Origin: Verrucomicrobiales bacterium
Lineage (GTDB): Bacteria > Verrucomicrobiota > Verrucomicrobiia > Verrucomicrobiales > DEV007
NCBI GenBank assembly: GCA_022361255.1
Contig: JAKSBG010000420.1
Coordinates: 1 to 32,320 of the forward strand
Direction: 5' to 3'
DNA length: 32,320 nucleotides
The position numbers and the translations under genes are program-made. Positions 1-8,300 of this stretch are shown here, one piece after another (the first letter of the stretch is position 1; the number at the start of each line of letters is the position of its first letter). The notes beneath the pieces are model-generated. The model saw only the letters and a program-made list of their open reading frames with translations, did no database searches and was not told the origin of the DNA.

Positions 1-851
1 AAACGCCGGAGCATAAGATGAACGTCGCCAAGCACGAAGCGATGGCTCCCAAGCCGACTTTCAACGACAAACTGGTGAGTACCCGGCCGATTGATTTTGC
101 TCTTCCGGAAATGCCGGAGGTCGATCTCGACCAGATGCTTCCGCTCGATCCTTCGGAGATGATTTCGGATCAGGTCAATGGGCTCGTTGGCAGTGCCGGG
201 CTCGGTTCGGGAATGGGGGATGGAATGACCGGCGGTGGTGGTTCGGGCGAGGGGATGAGCCTTTTCGGGATCCGCGCAGAGGGCGACCGCATACTTCTGA
301 TCTTCGACGTCTCGGTGACGGTGAAGAACAAAGCAGCCGATGCCGGGATTCCGATGGAGCGGATCCAGGAGGAAACGATCAAGATGATCGGGACGCTGCC
401 GATCACGGCGCAGTTTTCGATCATTCAATTTACGGGGAATTACATGCCGTTCTCCGATGAACTCGTCGCGGCAACTCCGGCGAGAAAAAAAGAAGCGCAG
501 CAGTGGGTGAAGGACAAGTGGGTGACGGCCGGGTCCATGTCATCGGCTTCGGCGGGGGTGGTTCGGAATTTGAGAGGTGCCGTTGGAGTTCTGGAGCGGG
601 CTGCCGAAATGAGACCTGATCTCATTTTTCTCATTTCCGATGCGGATGTTCAATGGCGTCCAGACGGGGAAAGCACAGTCGATATTCCCTATGAAGAACT
701 GGAGGCCGCGCTGAAAAAAATTCAGGAAAATGCCCCGGAAGAAGTGCCGGTTCAGTTCATTGCGTTTCAGCCGGATGAGGAGGACGAGGACTTCTGGAAA
801 CGGGTCTTGCGGAGAACGGGAGGGGATTTTCGGAAGTTGAAGGAAAAGTAA
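1..851 (+). CDS. von Willebrand factor A domain protein, 5'-truncated
   Basis: The reading frame is open back to the window edge, so this is the C-terminal part of a longer protein. The first ATG, at 18, is probably internal. Numbering from that ATG, residues 55-80 form a Gly-rich linker. A vWA-like domain follows from about residue 90: beta strand RILLIFDVSVT with MIDAS-like residues D97, S99 and T101 (T replaces the usual last Ser), and a later strand LIFLISDADVQW. vWA domains bind protein partners through a metal ion. In planctomycetes and Verrucomicrobia such proteins often follow ExbB/ExbD-type genes, but upstream genes are not visible, so that context is only inference. A 161-nt gap separates it from the next gene's ATG. 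Family call fairly sure; role unknown. Confidence 0.72.
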   Translation, partial: TPEHKMNVAKHEAMAPKPTFNDKLVSTRPIDFALPEMPEVDLDQMLPLDPSEMISDQVNGLVGSAGLGSGMGDGMTGGGGSGEGMSLFGIRAEGDRILLIFDVSVTVKNKAADAGIPMERIQEETIKMIGTLPITAQFSIIQFTGNYMPFSDELVAATPARKKEAQQWVKDKWVTAGSMSSASAGVVRNLRGAVGVLERAAEMRPDLIFLISDADVQWRPDGESTVDIPYEELEAALKKIQENAPEEVPVQFIAFQPDEEDEDFWKRVLRRTGGDFRKLKEK

Positions 852-887
852 GATTTCTTTCGTGGACTTGGCGCGATAGTTGTTTAT

Positions 888-906
888 AAAGGACTCGGAA
901 TCCTTT
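888..906 (+). other. small hairpin just upstream of the membrane-protein gene
   Basis: AAAGGA at 888-893 and TCCTTT at 901-906 are perfectly complementary, with a 7-nt loop. The left arm resembles a Shine-Dalgarno sequence and the right arm covers a TTG at 905 that could start the next gene. If formed, the hairpin would hide that site, which is one reason I prefer the downstream ATG. No T-run follows, so it is not a terminator. It could be chance. Confidence 0.25.
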
Positions 907-1012
907 GGTTGAGCCTGTTTCAATCGCTGCAGATGCGGCGTATGGACTGGCTTACGCCGAGAACGGTGAACAGCCTTTTCTGGACTCCTCCTCAACTAGC
1001 ATTAACAAACTT

Positions 1013-2194
1013 ATGGAAAAAGCACTCACTACAATCAAAGGGTGGTTCGACGTCCTCGGTCCTGTCGGTCCGTGGCTGCTCGCGCTCGTCCTGATCATAC
1101 TTGGATACTTCGTCGCCAAGCTCATCGCCGGCGTTGTTCGAAAACTCCTTCAGAAAACCAGTCTTGATGACAAGCTCGCGAAGCTTCTCGGTCAGGACTG
1201 CGACGGCTGTGAAAAAGGAGTTTCGACCTTCGTATTTTATCTTCTCATGCTCTTCGTCGTCGTGTTCGCGCTGACGCAGGCGGGGAAAGAAGAGGCGGTT
1301 GCGCCGCTCCAGAAAATTCTGAATGACATTTTCGGATTTATTCCCAACCTCATCGCTGCAGCTGTTATTGGATTCGTGGCATGGATCGTGGCGACTCTCG
1401 CCAGAAACCTCCTCGTCGGTGTGCTTTCGGCCACAAAGGTAGACGAGCGTCTCGGACTGGGTGAGAAAAAGCCGATTACCAATTCAGTCGGCATGATTGC
1501 CTTCTTCGGAATCATCCTCTTGATGCTCCCCACCGCTCTGGGTGCTCTTGAGATGGACGAAATCTCTGTCCCGATCAGTGACATGATCGATCAGATCTTC
1601 GGTTACATTCCTGCTTTGTTCAGTGGACTGGTTCTTTTTGCTCTGGGATACCTGATTGCCACGATCGTTCAGAAGGTGCTCGCCAATGTGCTGAGCTCGA
1701 TCGGTCTTGATTCCCTTCCCGCCAAGCTTGGATACTCCGGTGGAGACATCATTGCCGGCAAACCGCTTTCCCTGATGGTTTCCTATGTGGCCATGGCAAC
1801 GATTCTCGTTATCATCGGTGCCCAGGCGATCGCGACGATGAAACTCGGGTTTATTTCCGAGCTCGCGCAGGACTTTGTTCCCGGTTACTTCAAGATACTT
1901 GCTGCGGTCATCATTTTCTGCGTCGCTCTTTACGTAGCGAACATCGTGGGGCAGCTTATTGAGCCAAAAAGTGAGTGGTGGGCGAAGTTCACCCGCATTG
2001 CGATTCTGGTATTCCTCGGGGCAGTGGCCCTTCAGAAAGCGAATATTTCCGCGCTTACTAACGACATCTTTCAGTATGCGATCACGGCGACAATCATTGC
2101 CGCAGCGTTCGCGCTTGGTGTTGGTGGTGCGATCGCTCTCGGTCTCGGTGGGCGCGACCGGGCGAAGAGTCTACTGGAGAAACTCAAGAAGTAA
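1013..2194 (+). CDS. mechanosensitive-channel-like membrane protein (conserved TM helix family)
   Basis: A 393-aa protein (from the ATG) made mostly of hydrophobic helices arranged as repeated units: a long helix ending in a motif such as GYFVAKLIAGVVRKLL or GYLIATIVQKVLANVL, then an amphipathic stretch. This matches the conserved TM helix family found in CmpX-like proteins and annotated as small-conductance mechanosensitive channels. I see no C-terminal beta domain of classical MscS. The C-terminus is Gly-rich (ALGVGGAIALGLGGRDRAKSLLEKLKK), a typical ending for the family. Role inferred: osmotic or membrane-tension response. The frame extends to a TTG at 905, adding 36 residues without obvious family similarity; I chose the ATG because the family normally begins close to the first helix. 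A strong terminator follows, so it is probably transcribed separately from the lipoprotein. Confidence 0.75.
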   Translation: MEKALTTIKGWFDVLGPVGPWLLALVLIILGYFVAKLIAGVVRKLLQKTSLDDKLAKLLGQDCDGCEKGVSTFVFYLLMLFVVVFALTQAGKEEAVAPLQKILNDIFGFIPNLIAAAVIGFVAWIVATLARNLLVGVLSATKVDERLGLGEKKPITNSVGMIAFFGIILLMLPTALGALEMDEISVPISDMIDQIFGYIPALFSGLVLFALGYLIATIVQKVLANVLSSIGLDSLPAKLGYSGGDIIAGKPLSLMVSYVAMATILVIIGAQAIATMKLGFISELAQDFVPGYFKILAAVIIFCVALYVANIVGQLIEPKSEWWAKFTRIAILVFLGAVALQKANISALTNDIFQYAITATIIAAAFALGVGGAIALGLGGRDRAKSLLEKLKK

Positions 2195-2243
2195 GAATCC
2201 GGGAAATTCCTGAAAACCTTCTCTTTTTTGAGAAAAACTTTGC

Positions 2244-2282
2244 AAATCGGGTCTCCGCGAAGCCGGAGGCCCGATTTTTTAT
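2244..2282 (+). terminator. Rho-independent terminator after the membrane-protein gene
   Basis: AAATCGGG (2244-2251) pairs with CCCGATTT (2270-2277). The stem continues through CTCC (2253-2256) with GGAG (2265-2268) across a T-G wobble, closing an 8-nt loop. A run of Ts (2275-2280) follows. It lies 50 nt after the stop codon of the channel-like gene and about 90 nt before the lipoprotein start. Confidence 0.88.
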
Positions 2283-2314
2283 AGATTTGACCGTTTTTCA
2301 GCGTATTCTACCGC

Positions 2315-2343
2315 TTGAGAAGTTAAAAAGTTTTATTTATCTT
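2315..2343 (+). promoter_or_regulatory. candidate sigma-70-type promoter for lipoprotein-tyrA-aroA
   Basis: TTGAGA at 2315-2320 and TATCTT at 2338-2343 are separated by 17 nt in an AT-rich stretch, just after a terminator and about 30 nt before the lipoprotein ATG. Position and spacing suit a housekeeping promoter. Matches to consensus are only moderate. Confidence 0.38.
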
Positions 2344-2374
2344 CCCCTATTGTTAACTGTTTCGACACTACGGC

Positions 2375-2971
2375 ATGACGACCCAGCTTTTCCGATTTAC
2401 GCTCCTCATTCTATTGATTGGGGGAGTCTCGTCGTGCAAGACGAGACATCCGCAACAGGTTGAAGCGCCACCCGCTGAAGTGCCGCCTGCGGAATATCCT
2501 GACGGAACGGAAGGCATGGAAGGGGAGATCCCGGAGGTTCCCGGTGGAGCCGCACCCGGCGGCGATGGAGGTCGTTTCGGTTACCGGGGTAACGACGGGA
2601 CGGATGCACCCTCTGCTCCACCGGCACCGCCAAAGCCGGGTCAGGGAACGAGAGATTTTTCCGAAATTGCGGGAAATGGCAGTGATTCTTCCGCACCGAC
2701 TCCTCCGGCTCCGCCGAAAAAAGAGGAGCCTCCCGCGCCACCGAAACCCGGTGGCACTCCGTCTTCTTCCCAGATGCCGTATGCGAATCCTGTCCCGGGC
2801 AACCCCCTTGTCGTGACTTTGCCTGGAAAGAATGCCTCGCTGGGGCAGATTTCTGTCGAAAAGTATGATTCAGCGGGAAATCCCACAGGTGAAGCACTGA
2901 AGCGCGGAACGCAGGTCCAGATTCCGGACCCGAACAATCCCGGGCAGAAAATTTACTTCAAGGTTCCCTGA
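2375..2971 (+). CDS. proline-rich lipoprotein of unknown function
   Basis: The 198-aa product starts with a short hydrophobic signal ending in a lipobox-like GVSSC, so Cys21 is the probable lipidation site and the protein is predicted to sit in the cell envelope. Residues about 30-135 are low complexity, rich in Pro, Gly, Glu and Ala (APPAPPKPG, PPAPPKKEEPPAPPKPG), the composition of a flexible, wall-spanning linker. A short ordered-looking C-terminal part follows (about 140-198), ending PNNPGQKIYFKVP. I do not recognise a named domain. The stop TGA overlaps the probable CTG start of tyrA (CTGA), suggesting co-transcription and translational coupling, though a functional link with aromatic synthesis is not obvious. 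The start ATG has no Shine-Dalgarno, like most genes here. Confidence 0.75.
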   Translation: MTTQLFRFTLLILLIGGVSSCKTRHPQQVEAPPAEVPPAEYPDGTEGMEGEIPEVPGGAAPGGDGGRFGYRGNDGTDAPSAPPAPPKPGQGTRDFSEIAGNGSDSSAPTPPAPPKKEEPPAPPKPGGTPSSSQMPYANPVPGNPLVVTLPGKNASLGQISVEKYDSAGNPTGEALKRGTQVQIPDPNNPGQKIYFKVP

Positions 2972-3846
2972 GCAATTCGGCCAAATTCCCTTTCGCCAGG
3001 ATCTCGGTTCTCGGTCCGGGTCTGATTGGAGGCTCAGTTCTCAAAGCGGTTCGGAAGCGTTTCCCGAACACGGAACTTCGGGCCTGGGCGCGTCGAGCCG
3101 AAGCGGTGCAATATCTTCGGTCGATTGACGGCCTCGTTGACCGGGCGACTGACGATCTCGATGAGGTGGTCGCCGGTGCTGATCTGGTCGTGCTGGCAAT
3201 GCCGACTGGAGCGATGGCCGGTGTCGTCGAGCAGATCAAAACCTTCGACGGTGGGGCGGGCGGTGTCGTCGTGACTGATGTGGGAAGCGTGAAGAAGCCT
3301 GTCGTAACGGAAGTCGCTCCGCTCGTTGAAGCGCGTGGCGGAGTGTTTCTCGGAAGTCACCCAATGGCAGGCTCGGAAAAAGCGGGAGTGGAATACGCGG
3401 AAGCGGAGCTGTTCGACGGAGCTGCGGTGATTCTCACACCGGATGAAAAAACAAACGGCTGGACGGAAGCGCAGCTGCGCACTTTTTGGGAATTACTGGG
3501 GGCAAGAGTTTCGGCGATGGATGCCACCGGGCATGACCGGATGGTTGCTGCGGTCAGTCATTTGCCTCACCTGGTGGCGGCATCTCTGGTCCGTGTCGTG
3601 ATGGGGGATGGTTCCAATGCTGCCGATTACAGTGGCGGGGGATTCCGCGACACGACCCGCGTTTCAGCGGGACCCGAAGCGATGTGGGCGGGCATTCTGG
3701 CGGACAATCACGAAGCGGTTTCCGGAAAGCTGGGGGAGCTGATCGGAGAACTGCAAACCTGGAAAGACGCTCTCGACTCTCTTGACAGGGAGTCTCTTCT
3801 CCGTTTTCTATCCGAAGCCCGGCAAATGCGGGAAACTCTCAAATAA
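2968..3846 (+). CDS. tyrA: prephenate/arogenate dehydrogenase (TyrA family), probable CTG start
   Basis: Catalyses NAD(P)-dependent oxidative decarboxylation of prephenate (or arogenate) in tyrosine synthesis. The N-terminus has a dinucleotide-binding fold: strand ISVLGPGLIGGS with G16, G18 and G21, counted from the CTG. The family signature GSHPMAGSEKAGVEYA follows, then HDRMVAAVSHLPHLVAASL and GGFRDTTRVSAGPEAMW. The Rossmann motif lies upstream of the first in-frame ATG/GTG/TTG codon (GTG at 3106), and a start there would delete the NAD site. The open frame reaches back to CTG 2968-2970, overlapping the lipoprotein stop (CTGA) and preceded by a weak AAGG at 2960. From CTG the protein is 292 aa, normal for the family. 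The stop codon is one base from the aroA ATG. Function sure; start inferred. Confidence 0.85.
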   Translation: MSNSAKFPFARISVLGPGLIGGSVLKAVRKRFPNTELRAWARRAEAVQYLRSIDGLVDRATDDLDEVVAGADLVVLAMPTGAMAGVVEQIKTFDGGAGGVVVTDVGSVKKPVVTEVAPLVEARGGVFLGSHPMAGSEKAGVEYAEAELFDGAAVILTPDEKTNGWTEAQLRTFWELLGARVSAMDATGHDRMVAAVSHLPHLVAASLVRVVMGDGSNAADYSGGGFRDTTRVSAGPEAMWAGILADNHEAVSGKLGELIGELQTWKDALDSLDRESLLRFLSEARQMRETLK

Positions 3847-3847
3847 T

Positions 3848-5149
3848 ATGGCTGACCTGCGTGTCAAAAAAGTGAAGGATTTCTCCGCCGAACTCACTGT
3901 TCCGGGGGACAAAAGTATTTCCCATCGTGCGTTGATGTTTTCGGCGCTCTCGAACGGTCCGTGTGAAATTACCGGATTTCTTCCGGGCGAAGACTGCCGT
4001 GCGACACGGGATGCCCTTGCCGCGATGGGGGTGCAGTTTGAAGAGCTTGGCGACGGAGGCACGGCGATCCGGGTTCACGGATGCCGCGGGGAATTCACTG
4101 CCCCTGAGCGGGCGATTGATTGTGGAAACTCGGGAACGACGATGCGGCTTTTGTCCGGAATCCTTGCCGGTTGTCCGTTTGAGACGGAATTGACAGGGGA
4201 TGCTTCTTTGACCCGGCGTCCGATGAAGCGCGTCCAGCTTCCTCTGGAGAAAATGGGAGCCAGGATTCGCGGGAAAGGCGACCGTTGCCTGCCTCCGCTC
4301 AAAATTACCGGTCGGGAAAAACTAACCCCGATCCATTACGAATCACCTGTGGCAAGTGCGCAGGTGAAAAGTGCGATAATGCTGGCGGGACTTCGTGCGG
4401 AGGGGAAAACGAGTATTTCCGAGCCTCATCCTTCGAGAGACCATACCGAACGGATGCTGAACTATTTCCTCGTGAAAAACATTCGCGAAGGCGACACGGT
4501 TTCGATCTGGGGCGGGCAAACTCCGGAATCCCGCGATATCGAGGTTCCGGGAGATATTTCCAGTGCCGCTTTCTGGATCGTGGCTGCAGCGGCTCGCGAC
4601 GGAGCGCGCCTTCTCATTGACCGGGTGGGCCTGAACCCCACACGCATCGGAATTCTCGGGGTAATGATTCGGATGGGGGCGCAGCTCATTGAGCGCGTTG
4701 ACGAATCGGGCTGCGAGCCGATGGGATCAATCGAGGTGATCGGTGGAACTCTCAAGGCCACGGAAATCGGGGGAGAGGAGATCCCGACGCTGATTGATGA
4801 AATACCTATCCTCTCAGTCGCGGCCGCTCTCGCTGAGGGGACAACGGTGATCAAGGATGCGAAGGAACTTCGCGTAAAAGAAAGTGATCGCATCTCGGCG
4901 GTAGCGGAAAATCTTCGACGTATGGGTGTCCCGGTGGAGGAATTTGCCGACGGCATGGAAATTACCGGCGTCGAAAAGCTCAAAGGGGCGGAGATTCACT
5001 CTCTCGGCGATCACCGGATCGCGATGGCTTTTGCGATTGCGGGTCTCTTTGCGGAAGGGGAGACAATTATCCGCGATGTCGACTGCATCGAGACTTCTTA
5101 TCCCGGATTTATCCGTGAACTGGAGCAACTCCAGGCGATGGGACGCTAG
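3848..5149 (+). CDS. aroA: 3-phosphoshikimate 1-carboxyvinyltransferase (EPSP synthase)
   Basis: Sixth step of the shikimate pathway: shikimate-3-phosphate plus PEP gives EPSP, in the cytoplasm. The 433-aa length is typical. Signatures in order: VPGDKSISHRAL (K22, S23, R27), DCGNSGTTMRLLSG (residues about 91-104), LTGDASLTRRPMKRV, SAQVKSAIMLAGL, PSRDHTERML, PGDISSAAFWIVAAA, a Pro-Thr-Leu-Ile-Asp-Glu segment containing the catalytic Asp/Glu, LRVKESDRIS and GDHRIAMAFA. Gly96 in NSGTT sits where plant and E. coli glyphosate-sensitive enzymes have Gly, whereas the tolerant CP4 enzyme has Ala. The surrounding motifs otherwise look rather CP4-like. The ATG at 3848 is chosen over an upstream in-frame TTG at 3782 because the family begins close to VPGDKS. 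It is tightly coupled to tyrA. Confidence 0.96.
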   Translation: MADLRVKKVKDFSAELTVPGDKSISHRALMFSALSNGPCEITGFLPGEDCRATRDALAAMGVQFEELGDGGTAIRVHGCRGEFTAPERAIDCGNSGTTMRLLSGILAGCPFETELTGDASLTRRPMKRVQLPLEKMGARIRGKGDRCLPPLKITGREKLTPIHYESPVASAQVKSAIMLAGLRAEGKTSISEPHPSRDHTERMLNYFLVKNIREGDTVSIWGGQTPESRDIEVPGDISSAAFWIVAAAARDGARLLIDRVGLNPTRIGILGVMIRMGAQLIERVDESGCEPMGSIEVIGGTLKATEIGGEEIPTLIDEIPILSVAAALAEGTTVIKDAKELRVKESDRISAVAENLRRMGVPVEEFADGMEITGVEKLKGAEIHSLGDHRIAMAFAIAGLFAEGETIIRDVDCIETSYPGFIRELEQLQAMGR

Positions 5150-5192
5150 GAGGCGGGAAATTTCGGACGTTCTACACTTTTTTCTTGTCCTC

Positions 5193-5212
5193 GAATCCAC
5201 AATTGTGGATTC
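5193..5212. repeat. 20-bp perfect palindrome downstream of aroA
   Basis: GAATCCACAA followed directly by its reverse complement TTGTGGATTC, with no loop. It lies 44 nt after the aroA stop. There is no T-run, so an operator or recombination site is likelier than a terminator. It could serve the pseudopilin cassette downstream, 186 nt from its start codon. Confidence 0.55.
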
Positions 5213-5242
5213 TCGCGGCGAAATCTGACGGAAAAGCTCTGA

Positions 5243-5339
5243 ATTTACGTTGTAAATACATTGTAATGGCGAAAAAATGCACTCTAGAGCATTTTTACCT
5301 TGTAAAGTCTTTGTAAATCGGACAGTTTACAATGTAAAT
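5243..5339. promoter_or_regulatory. array of GTAAA boxes and two TTTAC-N3-GTAAA palindromes upstream of the pseudopilin cassette
   Basis: Two sites share the architecture TTTAC-N3-GTAAA: 5244-5256 (centre GTT) and 5326-5338 (centre AAT), both followed by T. Additional half-sites of the form TTGTAA(A) begin at 5250, 5261, 5300 and 5311, so half-sites are paired 11 bp apart, about one helical turn. This is the pattern expected of cooperative binding by a dimeric regulator. A possible -10 hexamer TATAAG lies downstream at 5358-5363, and the cassette ATG is at 5398. The regulator is unknown. The 248-bp gap shows no gene. Confidence 0.5.
5273..5296 (+). terminator. weak hairpin, possible aroA terminator
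   Basis: AAAAATGC (5273-5280) pairs with GCATTTTT (5289-5296) around an 8-nt loop containing TCTAGA. The A-tract/T-tract arms make it look like a bidirectional terminator, but the stem has only two GC pairs. It sits inside the operator-like array, so it may instead be part of the regulatory region. Confidence 0.3.
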
Positions 5340-5397
5340 CTTTTCGGGTATTCCCGCTATAAGATCCATTTCAGCAAAATCTCACCCTCATGCTCTC

Positions 5398-8300
5398 ATG
5401 AAACTACCGGAAACGCTACGCCTCACGAAACTCCTCACCCGGGACAAAAAGGGGGTCGCATTGATCACTGTCCTTACAGTGATGGCTCTGACGACGATCC
5501 TTGTTCTGACATTCTTCTCGCTGGCGACGAGTGAACGGGCTGCTTCAAATACCTACTCGCACGGTTTGCACGCGCACCAGGTGGCGGAAACAGCAGTGAA
5601 CATGGTGATTGCACAAATCAGGAAAGGGACCTACACCGAAGATCCGGGAACAAGGTTGACTGACCGCAGAGCGTGGGCTTCTCAACCCGGCGCGATTCGT
5701 CAATGGGAAAACGATGGATTGATCGAAGGGATCTATAAGCTGTACTCCGACGATGAAATGATCACGACTGATCCGGGATCAATTGAGGAGGATTTTCTTA
5801 CGTCGAGTTCGTGGAGTTCGTTACCGGCTCATTATGTCGATTTGAACGAACCGGTCATCCGGGGCGAGAAAGTGTTTTACCCGATTGTTCACCCGGCAGC
5901 CACGATTGTTCCCAAGTGGCCGGATGTAATTGATAATGACCGGGACGGTGTCGAGGGATTTTCTTTTGATCCGCTCGCGCTGGACCAGGGAGAGATCGGA
6001 ACGATCGCAGCAAGTTTGCTGAAAGATGGATATGGCCAGATTGATGGACACATTCCGATGCCGGTACGCTGGCTCTATCAGCTTGCGGACGGCACGATAG
6101 GTACCCTTTCCGAAGACGGTGGCGAGGAATTTGAATTTGAGCCGATCTCCGGAACCGGCATGCCAAGCGCGGACAACCAGATGGTGGCTCGTTTCGCATT
6201 CTGGGCGGACGATGAAACCGCGAAGTTGAATTTGAATACTCACGCCGGTGGTCTCGCATGGGATATTCCCAAAGCCGGTGGCGAGCTCGATATGGCCATG
6301 GGCCGTTACCAGCCTGCTCAGAAAGAGTGGCAGCGCTACCCCGGTCACCCTGCTTCAACTCACCTCGGCCCCGCTCTTGCCCCTGGTGTGTTGGATATTG
6401 TAAACGACAGGGATGCGATGGAGATGCTTTATCGTGTTGTTCCCCGCGTAGTTGGTGGCGGGTCTGAATCGGGCACGCGACTGATCGACACCCGTAATCC
6501 CGCAGAGGTAAATGGTCTGGTGCCGGATACGGAGCCCCTTTTTCCTTCAATCGATGACATGATCATGCGCTCCGACCGGGAGCCGCATGAATTTCCGGAT
6601 GCTCAGGGCAGGCCGATCCCGGAAGAAGAATTGAGCGAATATCTGGAGCGCTCAAAATTCTTTATCACGGCGTACAATCGTGCTCCTGAAGTGAACATGT
6701 TCAACCTCCCGAAGGTGGCGATGTGGCCGATTTACAACGCCGAAAGGTCGAATCAGAGGAGTTCCCCCTACCAGTCGAGACTTTCCCCGTTTGACCGGTT
6801 GATTCATTACTGTGCCTCAGTGGGGGGGACGGATGAGATCAATCGCTATGATTACATCTTCCGACGTCAGCAGGCGGACAGCGCAACCTTTGATTATGAC
6901 GGAATTCGTCGTAATCGGGAATTGTATAACTACCTCGATCAAATGATGGAAGCCAGGGTTCCGGGATGGGGAGCGGCATTTCATGATGCAGACAAGTTTG
7001 GTCCCGAGGGGCAGGATAAGCTGCTGACTCTGATCTTCGATTACATCCGTAGCACAAACCTCCACGACGATTCATTGTATGGAGAGGATTTTCAGGCCGC
7101 GTTTTCAAACTCCAATACAAAAGGCCACCTGACTTACACAAATCCCAGGGATGGTAACAAAAACAACAAAGGTTTCGGTCTCAAGGGACATGGTCAGGTC
7201 ACGCCGATTGTTATCGAAGGAACAAAGGGAATGGGGCGCTTTTTCACCATTTCGTCTGCGCAGATCGTGGTCGGGTGTGTGGCCCATCCCGGTGGGCCGG
7301 GTGCGGAGCGACCGATGTATCCCGGAACAAACAGCTACCAGAATCAGGCAAATGATGCCCCGGCTGGCCGTGCTTATTTCAATCTCCCTCCGCTTCCGGC
7401 CAACGCGAGGAAGAATGATGCCGCTCAGAACGGTTGGCCCCAGTGGTTGAAAGATCTAAAGGCTGCCGCAGATGCTGGGGATGCCAGTGCGCAGGAGGAG
7501 TTTGATGCAGCTTTCAACCCTGCATACTGGAACTGGCAACTGGCTTTCCTGGATCAGCAATATCACCAGGCGGTGATGAGTGACCCGACGGTAGCCAAAT
7601 TCAACCGGAGCTATCTTGGGCCTCAAACGATTTCAGGAAATACCCGACTCCAGCCAGGCGAGAGGATGGTGCAGGCTGCCTTTCTGTTCGACATGTTCTG
7701 CCCCAGTATCGGCTGGAACGGAATTAACCCGGATATGCAGATCGACATCACGGCGAGCGGTGACATGAATTTCCTGGCACCGGGCGGAACCCCTTTTCCC
7801 GGGGTTTCAACAGTCGACTTTATGGGGTTTTCCGGTCAGGGCGGCGAGCGTCCCAACGGGCTGCCTAATAGAACGTTTCGCTGGGTAACCAACCACGCGC
7901 GCCCTCACCGTGAGTCCGGAAGCCGCGCCTGGGGTGGCTTGCTTCCACACGCGTTTACTCTCTCCGCACGTGACCGGTTGTTCGCCGCCGGGTATGGCGG
8001 TAATAGCCTGGTTATCAATCAGCTGTGGAACATGAGGGATTCCGAAGGTCGGAGAGCGGTAACGAGTCCGTATATCCAATCCCGTCTCTCCCCTCTTGAT
8101 CGAGGCTACAACATGATTGAGGAAGCGCTTCAGAAAGCGGCAGGCAACCGTGATATCGGCGGTGACGCAGACGATATTGATCAGGCTTATCGCTACGATC
8201 TGGTAACGGTTCCTTTCAAGGTCAGTGGTGCTGCCGCCGTCACATTTCGCGGTGGCGAAGTGAAGTTTGAGATCTACGACGGTGGACCCAATGCGGAGAA

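Noticed and set aside
905-1012. TTG-started N-terminal extension of the channel-like protein
   Set aside because: It adds 36 residues with no family-like features, and the TTG lies in a small hairpin. The ATG at 1013 is close to the first helix. Not fully excluded.
2968-3110. Frameshift or pseudogene at the 5' end of tyrA
   Set aside because: The correct frame is continuous through the Rossmann motif back to CTG 2968, so only the start codon is unusual.
5277-5534. Small plus-strand ORF across the cassette promoter region
   Set aside because: It overlaps the operator-like array and the start of cassette protein A in another frame, and has no coding features.
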